Assembly: GCA_946480835.1 (NCBI GenBank)
Contig: CAMLLC010000002.1
Location: 186,001-250,000, forward strand
Direction: 5' to 3'
Origin: Entomomonas sp945283395
GTDB lineage: Bacteria; Pseudomonadota; Gammaproteobacteria; Pseudomonadales; Pseudomonadaceae
DNA: 64,000 nt
A program made the translations under genes and the position numbers. Shown piece after piece: positions 53,006 to 63,091 of the stretch (position 1 is its first letter; every line of letters starts with the position of its first letter). The notes below the pieces were generated by a model. It was not told the DNA's origin. It did no database searches and saw only the letters and a program-made list of their open reading frames with translations.

Positions 53006-56000
53006 ATGAATATTTCTCGTCCTTTCATTGTTAGACCTGTCGCAACGACGCTAATAATGATAGCGCTTTTGCTATCAGGCATCATAGCTTATAAAATGTT
53101 GGCAGTATCAGCCTTACCCCAGGTAGATTATCCTACTATTAGAGTGGTGACCTATTATCCAGGGGCTAGTCCAGCAGTTATGAGCAGTTCTGTGACAGGA
53201 CCTTTAGAAAGACAGTTTGGCCAAATGGCAGGGCTGTCACAAATGTCTTCCTCTAGTGCAAATGGTGCTTCTATTGTTACTTTAAGATTTTCCCTAGATA
53301 CTAAGTTATCAGTGGCTGAACAAGAAGTTCAATCTGCCATTAACTCGGCAACTAACGATTTACCTAATAATTTGCCTGCCCCTCCCGTGTATAACAAAGT
53401 AAATCCAGCAGATACTCCTATTTTAACCTTAGCTATTACCTCTGATACACTACCATTACCCATTGTAAGAGATTTAGTAGACACACGGATGGCCCAAAAA
53501 ATAGCACAAATCACAGGCGTTGGCTTGGTGAGTATAGCAGGAGGTCAAAAACCAGCCGTCAGAGTTAAGGTAGACCCACAAAAATTAGCTGCTTATGGCT
53601 TAGGCATGGAGAGCATAAGAAATTTAATCACTACGGCCAACATCAACCAACCTAAAGGTACTTTAGATGGTCCGATTCGCCAGTCCATGATAGATGCTAA
53701 TGACCAATTAGAATCAGTTGTTGCTTATGCTAAGCTTATTTTAAGGTATGACCAAGGGGCTGTGTTGAGATTAGGCGATGTGGCTACTATTATACAAGAT
53801 AGAGAGGATGCAAGGTTAGCTGCTTGGGCTGATCAAAAACAGGCTATTTTATTAAATATACAACGTCAACCTGAAGCTAACGTGATTAGTGTAGTTAATA
53901 ATATAAAAAATGTATTACCACAACTTACTGCTACTTTACCAATAGGCGTGGATGTTAAAGAGTTAACTGATCGTACAGTAACTATTAGAACCTCTATTGC
54001 AGGGGTACAACATGAAATGTTAATGGCTATTTTGTTAGTGGTATTGGTGACTTTTTTATTTTTACGTAATATTTCGGCCACTTTTATTCCTTCTATTGCT
54101 GTTCCTTTATCTCTGATAGGAACCTTTACCGTAATGTATTTAGCAGGATTTTCTATCAATAATTTAACCTTGATGGCACTTACTATTGCTACAGGTTTTG
54201 TGGTAGATGATGCAATAGTGATGTTGGAAAACATTTCAAGGCATTTAGAAGCAGGGGATAGTCCTCTTGAGGCAGCTTTAAAAGGTGCAAAAGAAATAGG
54301 TTTTACACTTGTCTCGCTAACCTTTTCTTTAATAGCCGTACTTATCCCACTACTTTTTATGGCTGATGTTGTAGGGCGCTTATTCAGAGAATTTGCTATT
54401 ACCTTGGCAGTAGCTATTCTTATTTCATTAATTGTTTCTCTGACGTTAACCCCTATGTTGTGTGCTAAGTTATTAAGACATACACCTGAAAAAAATCAGT
54501 ATAAGATTTATCAAAAAATTGCTGAAGCGATAGACTGGTTAATAAGACATTATGCTTTAGGACTTACCTTTGTCTTACGCCATCAAACAGCCACTTTATT
54601 AGTAGCTATAGCAACCTTTATATTAACTGTTTTACTCTATTTAGTGATTCCGAAAGGTTTTTTCCCTGTACAGGATACAGGTGTTATTCAAGGAATTTCA
54701 GAAGCCTCCCAAAGTATATCTTTCAAGGCAATGGCAGAAAAACAACAACAACTTGTTGATGTATTGCTAAAAAACCCTAATGTTGTGAGCTTATCTTCAT
54801 ATATTGGAGTAGATGGAGATAATACTACATTAAATAGTGGTCGTATTTTAATTAACTTAAAACCTCATGAAGAGCGCAAACTTACTGCTTCACAAATTAT
54901 TGAAGAGTTGCAACCAACCATTAATAACTTGTCTGGTATCAAACTTTATATGCAGCCAATTCAAGATTTAAGTATTGAAGATAAAGTGAGTCGTACCCAA
55001 TATCAATTTACTCTTAATTCACCTGATGAAGCACTGTTAAGGAAATGGACGCCATATCTTGTCAGTGAGCTTAATAAACAAACAGAGTTGGTAGATGTTA
55101 ATAGTGATTTACAAGAGCAAGGTTTACAAATTTATCTTGATATTAATAGGGATATGGCAAGCCGTTTAGGCATAAGTGTTTCTAGTATTCTAGATACATT
55201 ATATGATGCCTATGGGCAAAGACAAATTTCCACTATTTTTACTCAAGCAAACCAATATCGCATTGTATTAGAAGCCAATAATGGGACCAGTGATGGGCTA
55301 GCAGCTCTAAACAAACTTTATATTATAACTTCTAGCGGCAGTAAAGTGCCATTAACTAATTTAGTTAAGATGCAAACTCGTCCTGCTTCTTTGTTGATTA
55401 ATCATATAGGACAGTTTCCTGCAACTACTTTATCTTTTAATTTAGCCCCTGATGTTTCTATTGGGCAAGCTGTAGAGGTTATCAATAAAGTTAAAGCAGA
55501 TATAGGCTTACCAACAGCTATTGAAATGAAATTTCAGGGCGTTGCAGAAGCATTTCAAGCTTCACTATCAAGTACTTTATTCCTAATATTAGCGGCTATT
55601 ATTACCATGTATATAGTATTAGGAGTGTTATACGAGAGTTATATTCATCCAGTTACTATCTTATCTACGTTACCTTCAGCTGCCGTAGGGGCGCTGTTAG
55701 CACTGCTATTAAGTGGTAATGAATTAGGGCTGATTGCTATTATTGGAATTATTTTATTGATAGGCATTGTTAAGAAAAATGCCATTATGATGATTGACTT
55801 TGCTTTGGAAGCAGAACGTCATCAAAGACTAACCGCAGAGCAAGCTATATATCAAGCAGCCTTACTTAGATTTAGACCAATTTTGATGACTACTTTAGCC
55901 GCTTTATTTGGTGCAGTGCCTTTAATGTTAGCTACAGGGTCTGGAGCTGAGTTACGCCAGCCATTAGGTTATGCTATGGTGGGTGGCTTGTTATTAAGCC

Positions 56001-56107
56001 AGATTCTAACCCTGTTTACTACCCCAGTAATTTATTTATTTTTTGATAAATTATCTCTTAACTCTTCTAGCAGAACTAAAACTAGTAAAGTAATAGAGGC
56101 TAGCTAA
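53006..56107 (+). CDS. muxB: MuxB/MdtB, RND efflux pump subunit
   Basis: 1033 residues, 12 membrane helices with two large periplasmic loops. It begins MNISRPFIVRPVATTLIMIALLLSG and has SALPQVDYPTIRVVTYYPGASP and GPLERQFGQMAGLSQMSSSS, typical MdtB. Proton-relay residues are present: Asp-Asp in ATGFVVDDAIVMLENI (helix 4) and Lys in IGIVKKNAIMMIDFA (helix 10). MdtB and MdtC form a heterotrimer in E. coli and the pump is powered by proton motive force. Two bases after muxA. Confidence 0.95.
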   Translation: MNISRPFIVRPVATTLIMIALLLSGIIAYKMLAVSALPQVDYPTIRVVTYYPGASPAVMSSSVTGPLERQFGQMAGLSQMSSSSANGASIVTLRFSLDTKLSVAEQEVQSAINSATNDLPNNLPAPPVYNKVNPADTPILTLAITSDTLPLPIVRDLVDTRMAQKIAQITGVGLVSIAGGQKPAVRVKVDPQKLAAYGLGMESIRNLITTANINQPKGTLDGPIRQSMIDANDQLESVVAYAKLILRYDQGAVLRLGDVATIIQDREDARLAAWADQKQAILLNIQRQPEANVISVVNNIKNVLPQLTATLPIGVDVKELTDRTVTIRTSIAGVQHEMLMAILLVVLVTFLFLRNISATFIPSIAVPLSLIGTFTVMYLAGFSINNLTLMALTIATGFVVDDAIVMLENISRHLEAGDSPLEAALKGAKEIGFTLVSLTFSLIAVLIPLLFMADVVGRLFREFAITLAVAILISLIVSLTLTPMLCAKLLRHTPEKNQYKIYQKIAEAIDWLIRHYALGLTFVLRHQTATLLVAIATFILTVLLYLVIPKGFFPVQDTGVIQGISEASQSISFKAMAEKQQQLVDVLLKNPNVVSLSSYIGVDGDNTTLNSGRILINLKPHEERKLTASQIIEELQPTINNLSGIKLYMQPIQDLSIEDKVSRTQYQFTLNSPDEALLRKWTPYLVSELNKQTELVDVNSDLQEQGLQIYLDINRDMASRLGISVSSILDTLYDAYGQRQISTIFTQANQYRIVLEANNGTSDGLAALNKLYIITSSGSKVPLTNLVKMQTRPASLLINHIGQFPATTLSFNLAPDVSIGQAVEVINKVKADIGLPTAIEMKFQGVAEAFQASLSSTLFLILAAIITMYIVLGVLYESYIHPVTILSTLPSAAVGALLALLLSGNELGLIAIIGIILLIGIVKKNAIMMIDFALEAERHQRLTAEQAIYQAALLRFRPILMTTLAALFGAVPLMLATGSGAELRQPLGYAMVGGLLLSQILTLFTTPVIYLFFDKLSLNSSSRTKTSKVIEAS

Positions 56108-56109
56108 GG

Positions 56110-59100
56110 ATGAATTTATCGGCACCTTTCATCTTTAGATCAGTAGCAACTATGCTTATTAATATAGGGATGCTATTGTTGGGGGTATTATGTTTTAAAT
56201 TATTACCTGTTGCTCCTTTACCTGAGATGGATTTTCCAGTTATTACTGTTAATGCAAATTTGCCGGGAGCTAGTCCAGAGGTTATGGCAGCGACCGTAGC
56301 AACCCCTTTAGAGCGAGCTTTCGGGGGGATTTCAGGATTGCAGCAAATGAACTCAAGGAGTGGCCAAGGTACAACCAATATTATGTTAGTTTTTGATTTG
56401 AAACGTAATATTGATGATGCTGCAAGGGATGTCCAAGCAGCTATAAACGCGGCAAGGGAGTTATTACCTAGTGGTATGCCAGATAATCCTTCTTATCGTA
56501 AGGTTAACCCTTCACAAGCACCTATTATGTTAATATCTTTGACTTCAGATATTTTAAATAAGGGGCAACTTTATGATGTAGCATCAACTATTCTTGCTCA
56601 AAAAATTTCTCAAGTAAAAGGGGTAGGAGATGTACAGGTTGGAGGTAGTTCCTTACCTGCTGTGCGTATCGAGCTAGAACCAAAAAAACTTGCTCATTAT
56701 AAGGTGTCTTTATCTGAAGTTAGGCAGACTATTGCCAATGCAAACATACGTAAGCCTAAGGGAGTAGTAGAAGATAATAAATATCAATGGCAAATACAGG
56801 CAAATGATCAATTAACTAAAGCTGAGCAATATAAAACATTAGTCATACGTTATGATAATGGAGCAGCTATCAGATTACAGGATGTCGCAAGAATCTATGA
56901 TAGTGTAGAGAATAGATATAACGCAGGTTATTATAATGAAAAAGATGCTATCTTAATAATCATTAGTAAGCAGGCTGGAGCTAATATTATTGAAACTATT
57001 CGAGGGATCAGAGACGCTTTGCCTATGCTTAAAGCAGCCATTCCTTCAAGTATCAATTTAGATGCAGCTATGGATAGATCGGCAGGTATCAATGCTACTT
57101 TGCATGAGGCTGAAAATACCCTTGTTATTGCTGTTATACTAGTAATTTTAGTTGTTCTATTGTTTTTAGGACATTGGCAAGCTGCCCTTATTCCTGCTTT
57201 AGCTGTTCCTATTTCTATTATAGGAACCTTTACTATTATGTATTTAATGGGTTTCTCGCTCAATAATTTATCGCTGATGGCATTGATTGTAGCAGCAGGA
57301 TTAGTAGTAGATGATGCTATCGTAGTTTTAGAAAATATTGCGCGTTATATTGATAGAGGAATGTCTCCTTTCAAAGCTGCCTTGAGAGGAACTAAAGAAG
57401 TAGGCTTTACGCTAGTGTCTATGAATATATCCTTAGTGGTGGTATTTTTGTCATTACTTTTCCTTGGCGGTTTTCTTGAGCAACTCTTTAGGGAGTTTGC
57501 TATTACTCTATCTGTTACAATTATCGTTTCTTTGTTAGTTTCCCTTACGTTAACACCTATGCTTTGTTCTAAATGGTTAAAAAAGCCGGACCTACAGAAC
57601 AAAACTAATTTTTGGCAAAAAATATTTAATGATTTTTTCAGTAGATTAACAAAGGGTTATAGGGTTAGTTTAGGGTGGGCCTTAAAACATTCAAGAACGA
57701 TGATAATAATTCTATTGGTTACCATTGGTTTAAATATTTATCTATATATTAGTATTTCTAAAACTTTATTACCTGAACAGGATACCGGTGTGTTATGGGG
57801 ATTTATTAGGGGGGATGATGCTATGTCTTTTCAAATCATGCAACCTAAGGTAGAACAATTACGTAACTATATTTTGCAAGATCCTGATGTGGAAAATATT
57901 GCTGGTTTTATTGGTGGGGGTAATAGCATTAACAATGCCGTAATGATAGTGCGCTTAAAACCTCGTAGTCAACGTCTAGCTAGTGCACAAAATATTATTA
58001 ATAGATTAAGGGATAATGCGCCTAAAGTGGCTGGTGCTAGAATGTTTTTAATGGTGGCGCAAGATATCCAATTAAATATGCGGCAAGGTCAAAGATCAGA
58101 TAGCGAATATCAACTATTAGGAGATGATCTGGATTTATTGCGAAAATGGACTATTAAGGTAGCTGATGCATTCAGGCAGATCCCACAAATAACCAATGTA
58201 GATGCTGATGATAATGAAGGAGCTCAACAAATTTCATTAACTATCGATAGAGCAATGGCAAAACGGTTAGGAGTTGATATGAGCGAGGTGATGGATGTAC
58301 TTAATAACTCTTTTAGCCAACGACAAATTTCCACTATCTTTAACAGTTTAAATCAATATAGAGTGGTAATGGAAGTAAATCCTAAATATGCCCAATACCC
58401 CAGTATATTAAAGGATTTACAAGTAATTACTAAAGATGGTAAAAGAGTACCTTTATCGGCATTCACTCATTATGAATATAGTTTACAAAAGGATAGTGTA
58501 AGACATGAAGGGCAATTTGCTTCTTCGTATATTTCTTTTGATCTTGCTACAGGGGTTAATCTAGAGGAAGCTACCAGCGCCGTAGAACGAGCCATATCTT
58601 TACTTAATATACCCAAAGAAATTCAGGCTAAAATAGGCGGAAAAGGCGATGCTTTTCAAAATACAATGCAAGGGCAACCTTGGATGATTTTAATAGCGTT
58701 AGTGGTTGTTTATATTGTGTTGGGGATTTTGTATGAAAGTTATATTCATCCTTTAACTATCCTTTCTACTCTACCTTCGGCTGGAGTTGGGGCTTTATTA
58801 GCCTTAATTTTATTAAAAACACCTTTTAGCTTGATTTCGTTACTTGGACTATTTTTATTGATAGGTATTGTCAAGAAAAATGCTATTTTAATGATAGATC
58901 TTGCTTTGCAGTTTGAAAGGGAAAAAGGTATGGATAGTCGCTCTTCTATTCAAGAGGCTAGTATTTTAAGATTTAGACCTATTTTAATGACCACTATGGC
59001 CGCTATTTTAGGCGCTGTACCTTTAATGTTAGGTGGGGTAGAAGGTTCTGAAATGCGTCAGCCTTTAGGTATTACTATTGTGGGAGGACTCATTCTAAGT

Positions 59101-59220
59101 CAAATTTTAACTCTTTATACAACACCTGTTGTATATTTATATTTTGACCGTATGAGTAATTGGTGGCGTAGTCGCCACTTAAAAGAAACAGCTCATGATG
59201 TACCTGAGAACATAGTATGA
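56110..59220 (+). CDS. muxC: MuxC/MdtC, RND efflux pump subunit
   Basis: 1036 residues, paralogous to muxB and adjacent to it. N-terminal FIFRSVATMLINIGMLLLGVLCF; helix-4 Asp-Asp in AGLVVDDAIVVLENIA and helix-10 Lys in IGIVKKNAILMIDLA are intact. It partners MuxB. It ends overlapping the opmB start (ATGA). Substrates cannot be predicted; MuxABC-OpmB in Pseudomonas exports aztreonam, novobiocin, tetracycline and other compounds. Confidence 0.95.
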   Translation: MNLSAPFIFRSVATMLINIGMLLLGVLCFKLLPVAPLPEMDFPVITVNANLPGASPEVMAATVATPLERAFGGISGLQQMNSRSGQGTTNIMLVFDLKRNIDDAARDVQAAINAARELLPSGMPDNPSYRKVNPSQAPIMLISLTSDILNKGQLYDVASTILAQKISQVKGVGDVQVGGSSLPAVRIELEPKKLAHYKVSLSEVRQTIANANIRKPKGVVEDNKYQWQIQANDQLTKAEQYKTLVIRYDNGAAIRLQDVARIYDSVENRYNAGYYNEKDAILIIISKQAGANIIETIRGIRDALPMLKAAIPSSINLDAAMDRSAGINATLHEAENTLVIAVILVILVVLLFLGHWQAALIPALAVPISIIGTFTIMYLMGFSLNNLSLMALIVAAGLVVDDAIVVLENIARYIDRGMSPFKAALRGTKEVGFTLVSMNISLVVVFLSLLFLGGFLEQLFREFAITLSVTIIVSLLVSLTLTPMLCSKWLKKPDLQNKTNFWQKIFNDFFSRLTKGYRVSLGWALKHSRTMIIILLVTIGLNIYLYISISKTLLPEQDTGVLWGFIRGDDAMSFQIMQPKVEQLRNYILQDPDVENIAGFIGGGNSINNAVMIVRLKPRSQRLASAQNIINRLRDNAPKVAGARMFLMVAQDIQLNMRQGQRSDSEYQLLGDDLDLLRKWTIKVADAFRQIPQITNVDADDNEGAQQISLTIDRAMAKRLGVDMSEVMDVLNNSFSQRQISTIFNSLNQYRVVMEVNPKYAQYPSILKDLQVITKDGKRVPLSAFTHYEYSLQKDSVRHEGQFASSYISFDLATGVNLEEATSAVERAISLLNIPKEIQAKIGGKGDAFQNTMQGQPWMILIALVVVYIVLGILYESYIHPLTILSTLPSAGVGALLALILLKTPFSLISLLGLFLLIGIVKKNAILMIDLALQFEREKGMDSRSSIQEASILRFRPILMTTMAAILGAVPLMLGGVEGSEMRQPLGITIVGGLILSQILTLYTTPVVYLYFDRMSNWWRSRHLKETAHDVPENIV

Positions 59221-60623
59221 ATCAAATAATTGTAAAATCAATACTATCGCTATTAGTTTGGTTGTTAATAGCAGGTTGTGCTATTGGACCTGATTATAAG
59301 CGTCCAACGAGTATGCAGATTACTGATTTTAAACAACAAGCAGGATGGAGATTAGCTAATCCCGATACTTCCACGTTACCCAATAAATGGTGGGTGCTTT
59401 ATAAGGATAATGAGCTAAATAAACTACAAGAGCAGCTTCTCAATTCTAATCAAACTTTAGCACAGTATGAAGCGCGTTATAGACAGGCTATTGCCTTAGT
59501 GAAAGGAGCTAGAGCAGCTTATTTTCCAAATGTTACAGCTAATGTTAAGACTACAAGAGCACAACAAGGTCAGGGCAGCAATATTTCTAAAAGTTATGAT
59601 TTAGGACCTTCAGCTTCTTGGGAGTTAGATATTTGGGGTAAAATACGTCGTCAAGTAGAGTCTGCCAAGGCAGATGCTAACTCTAGTCAAGCTGATCTAG
59701 CCGCAGCAAAATTAAGTTTACAGTCAGAGTTAACACAAACCTATTTTCAGCTTAGAATAATGGATATTCAGCAGAAACTCTTAGATGATACAGTAGCAGC
59801 CTATAGAAAATCATTAACTTTAATAGAGAATCAATATAACGCGGGCTTTGTTATTAAATCAGATATGACACAAGCTAAAACTCAGTTAAAGAGTACTGAA
59901 GTACAAGCAATAGATATCAAATACCAAAGAGCTCAACTAGAACATGCGATTGCTGTATTAATAGGAGATGCTCCTGCTAATTTTACTATCAGTCCTAACT
60001 ACCAAACGCCTATATTGCCAACTATACCGAAACTATTACCTTCTCAATTATTAGAGCGCAGACCCGATATTGTTTCAGCTGAGCAACAAGTTATTGCTGC
60101 TAATGCGCAAATTGGAGTAGCTAAAGCAGCTTGGTTTCCTGATCTAACCTTATCGGCTGGTGCTGGATATGCTAGTAATAATTTTAGGCATTGGATTGAT
60201 AGTCCTAATAGATATTGGTCATTAGGTCCAGAATTTGCTATGACGTTATTTGATGGAGGTTTAATAAGATCACGTTATATTCAAGCAAAAGCAGCTTATG
60301 ACGAAAAGGTGGCTAACTATAGACAAACTGTTTTAACTAGTTTTAAAGAGGTGGAAGACTATTTAGTGCAACTTTATATCATGGATAAAGAAGCACTAGT
60401 TCAAACTGAAGCTGTATTTTCGGCAAAAGAGTCTTTAACTCTCATTACCAATCAATATGAAGCAGGCTTAATAGATTATTTAAATGTTGCTACTGCACAA
60501 ACTTCAGTATTGAGTAATGAGAGAAATAGTATATCTCTATTAGGTAGCCAATTAACTGCTAGTGTAAGATTAATAGCTGCAATAGGGGGTGGTTGGGATA
60601 TTGATCAACTGATAGAGCATTAA
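59217..60623 (+). CDS. opmB: OpmB-type outer-membrane factor lipoprotein
   Basis: 468 residues, TolC/OprM family. Signal peptide with lipobox LIAGC and lipidated Cys21 (LLIAGCAIGPDYKRP), then the two OEP repeats: SWELDIWGKIRRQVESAKAD in the first and SLGPEFAMTLFDGGLIRSRY in the second. It forms the trimeric channel-tunnel for the MuxABC pump. Overlaps muxC by 4 bases. Confidence 0.95.
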   Translation: MNQIIVKSILSLLVWLLIAGCAIGPDYKRPTSMQITDFKQQAGWRLANPDTSTLPNKWWVLYKDNELNKLQEQLLNSNQTLAQYEARYRQAIALVKGARAAYFPNVTANVKTTRAQQGQGSNISKSYDLGPSASWELDIWGKIRRQVESAKADANSSQADLAAAKLSLQSELTQTYFQLRIMDIQQKLLDDTVAAYRKSLTLIENQYNAGFVIKSDMTQAKTQLKSTEVQAIDIKYQRAQLEHAIAVLIGDAPANFTISPNYQTPILPTIPKLLPSQLLERRPDIVSAEQQVIAANAQIGVAKAAWFPDLTLSAGAGYASNNFRHWIDSPNRYWSLGPEFAMTLFDGGLIRSRYIQAKAAYDEKVANYRQTVLTSFKEVEDYLVQLYIMDKEALVQTEAVFSAKESLTLITNQYEAGLIDYLNVATAQTSVLSNERNSISLLGSQLTASVRLIAAIGGGWDIDQLIEH

Positions 60624-60675
60624 TCTCAACATTTATTAAATCTAATCTAATAAACATACTAGTACGTTCATAAAG

Positions 60676-60689
60676 AAAGGGAGACCTTT
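60676..60689. terminator. Weak hairpin between opmB and the GFA gene
   Basis: AAAGG, loop GAGA, CCTTT, followed by a loosely T-rich stretch. It may end both convergent transcripts but the stem is short. Confidence 0.35.
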
Positions 60690-60692
60690 GAA

Positions 60693-61103
60693 TTAATTTT
60701 TGCTGGGAAATTGAGCAAATTGAGGTAGATCATCACAAATGTTATCCCAATCAGCTTTAGATGCTACAAAGATATGGGCTTGAGGTTTTATTACACCTTC
60801 TAAAGGTGTATCTAATGTACCTAGCCTAATACGTAATATATCTAGTTCGTGATCTTTTTGACTATAAATAGGTGAACCGCACTCAGCACAGAAAATACGG
60901 CTAATCCCAGCAGGTGTTTTATAACATTTAAGATGTTCGGCTCCGTGACAGATTTGAAAGTTAGCTCTTTTTACCACAGCATTGCTAGCATAGGCAGAAC
61001 CACTGGATTTCCTGCAACGTGAGCAATGACAGAACATAAAAGGACCTTCAAAACAAGAAATCCGATAATTAATACAACCACATAAACAACTACCGCTGAA
61101 CAT
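60693..61103 (-). CDS. GFA family (glutathione-dependent formaldehyde-activating / CENP-V-like) protein
   Basis: 136 residues. Zinc-binding cysteines: Cys6 and Cys8 (GSCLCG), Cys25, Cys27 and Cys30 (MFCHCSRCR), Cys72 and Cys75 (FCAECGSP). GFA proteins bind zinc and some bind glutathione adducts; a role here in formaldehyde handling is only possible. I chose the ATG at 61101-61103, which has AAAGGAG 6 bases upstream; a longer frame would overlap the acyltransferase. It is separated by 22 bases from the acyltransferase gene. Confidence 0.87.
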   Translation of the reverse strand: MFSGSCLCGCINYRISCFEGPFMFCHCSRCRKSSGSAYASNAVVKRANFQICHGAEHLKCYKTPAGISRIFCAECGSPIYSQKDHELDILRIRLGTLDTPLEGVIKPQAHIFVASKADWDNICDDLPQFAQFPSKN

Positions 61104-61125
61104 AAAAACTCCTTTGTGGCAAGAT

Positions 61126-63066
61126 TTAAGGTAAGTTATCGAATACTTCTTTCTTAAATAACGGGATAAGATAACTATCACCTAATTTATTCAAATGGTT
61201 ATCATCCATATATAAAGGTTGCCCATCTTTTGAACCCAAACAACTTTTTCCATCAGGACACAAATATGGAACAGGATCTAGTAATTTTGCACCACATTGT
61301 TGGGCAGCTTGCTCCATCATGTTGATCACAAACTCATTATCTTTCTTATAATTGGTCATAGATATGGTTATATCAGGGGATGAGGGCATAAATTTACGCT
61401 GAAAGGCTAGTACCCCACCAATTCTGACTCCCATATAGGGGATTGGCTTTAAGATATAGACAGGGCGATGTTTAGTTAGTCTACAGATAGTATTGATATA
61501 CTGTTGCCTGAATTGAGAAAAGTATTGTTGTTTGTTAGTACTGATTTTATTATTAAAAATGACATGATAATAGCCATTAGCAGGTGACTCTAGATAGTGA
61601 GCATTTCTATTAGCAATAATAACTGGAACATCAGGATATTCAGTATCTAATTCTTTAAAATTAGCTGCTAAGAAGTTGGTACAACGCTTTCTATTAGTAT
61701 GAGAAAAGGAGATATTTTCTAAAGTAGGGCAACCAGCATAATATCTGAGGATACTAGCACCTTGTGAGTTAGCAGCCTTAACTGCATCAAAAATGACGGA
61801 ATGGCTATCACCTGTTACTATAACTGTTGGTTTGTTGCCCCCAAAAATACATTGGTTTAAAGATTGGTATTGATAATGTTTAAACTCATCACTAAAGATA
61901 CATTTACCATATTGGCCATCGAGCCATTGCCCCATATTTTCTTCTACTACTTCTTGATTTCTTAAGGACGGATATTTTTTTACCAATGATCCCATAAAAG
62001 CAGCGATAGCGGTAATTATAACAATAACAGCAAAGTAGTTAACAAGTTCAATGAGATTAGAATTTCTAAGTTTGAAGTTTTTCTCTACCCAAAAGTAAGA
62101 TAATGTGCCTAACAAAAGAGAGAGTGTTAAGCCTAAAATAATAGCGTACTTATTATCTAGTACATTGCAGAAACGTAAAAAAACGACTATAGGCCAATGC
62201 CAAAGATAAGTAGAATAAGAAATATTTCCGAGAAATTGTATAATTCTGTTGCTAGTGATAAAACCTTCATTGTGACGAGCAGTAACTATCAGCATAGCAC
62301 CTATTACTGGAATAGCTGCTAAATAGCCAGGCCAATTAGAATTATCATTTATTTTAAAGACGCTTAAAAAAATTAAAAATAATCCTAAGTAATGCAAGTA
62401 TATACGCTTTTGGGAAGATAAATTATTGTTGGCAAAAGGAAATAGATAAATTATTCCCCCCGCTAACATTTCCCACATTCTGATAGGTAATAGATAATAA
62501 GCTGCAGTTAAATTAATTGGAGTGTAATAGACTGAATAGCTATAAGATAAAAGGGCTAAAATTAATAGTAAGTATTTGACAGTTATGCGATTAATTAACT
62601 TGAATAATAATAAGAGAATGAGCGGATAAAATAAATAGAATTGCCATTCAGCTGACAAAGACCATGTATGGAGTAACCAGTTATATTGGGCAGGCGCATC
62701 AAAATAACCACTATCTTTAGTAAAAGCTATATTAGAAATGAACTGAATGGTCTTTTGGGTATAGCGGGTAAGGCTTCGATAGTCGTCATAAGGAAAGAAG
62801 AAAAAGCCAAATGCCAATAAGAACAAACATAATACTGCTAAAGCAGGAATAATGCGCCTTGCTCTATGTAAGTAAAATTGCAGCAAGGAAAAAGTATTTT
62901 TATCAATTTTCTCCACAATAATGGCAGTCATTAAAAAACCAGAAATAACAAAAAAAATATCTAAACCGGCCAACCCTCCACTAAATAAAGGCAGATGAAA
63001 ATGAAAGGCTAATACGGTTATTAAACCTAGCCCTCTAAGACCATTGATATCTTTTCTAAAATTCAT
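61126..63066 (-). CDS. Acyltransferase 3 family protein with C-terminal SGNH domain (O-acetyltransferase)
   Basis: 646 residues. An N-terminal Acyl_transf_3 domain of about ten membrane helices (1-365), beginning FRKDINGLRGLGLITVLAFHFH with the conserved His, and FFVISGFLMTAIIVEKI. A periplasmic SGNH hydrolase-like domain (about 370-646) has GDSHS with Ser421 and the DDNH motif with Asp621 and His624. It resembles OafA/OacA-type O-acetyltransferases that modify LPS or other glycans. The next gene upstream is a paralogue. Confidence 0.88.
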   Translation of the reverse strand: MNFRKDINGLRGLGLITVLAFHFHLPLFSGGLAGLDIFFVISGFLMTAIIVEKIDKNTFSLLQFYLHRARRIIPALAVLCLFLLAFGFFFFPYDDYRSLTRYTQKTIQFISNIAFTKDSGYFDAPAQYNWLLHTWSLSAEWQFYLFYPLILLLLFKLINRITVKYLLLILALLSYSYSVYYTPINLTAAYYLLPIRMWEMLAGGIIYLFPFANNNLSSQKRIYLHYLGLFLIFLSVFKINDNSNWPGYLAAIPVIGAMLIVTARHNEGFITSNRIIQFLGNISYSTYLWHWPIVVFLRFCNVLDNKYAIILGLTLSLLLGTLSYFWVEKNFKLRNSNLIELVNYFAVIVIITAIAAFMGSLVKKYPSLRNQEVVEENMGQWLDGQYGKCIFSDEFKHYQYQSLNQCIFGGNKPTVIVTGDSHSVIFDAVKAANSQGASILRYYAGCPTLENISFSHTNRKRCTNFLAANFKELDTEYPDVPVIIANRNAHYLESPANGYYHVIFNNKISTNKQQYFSQFRQQYINTICRLTKHRPVYILKPIPYMGVRIGGVLAFQRKFMPSSPDITISMTNYKKDNEFVINMMEQAAQQCGAKLLDPVPYLCPDGKSCLGSKDGQPLYMDDNHLNKLGDSYLIPLFKKEVFDNLP

Positions 63067-63091
63067 ACAGTTAACACTATCGAGTTAAAGA

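Noticed and set aside
61104..61181. N-terminal extension of the GFA protein by 26 residues
   Set aside because: It overlaps the acyltransferase coding end, and the internal ATG has an excellent ribosome-binding site.
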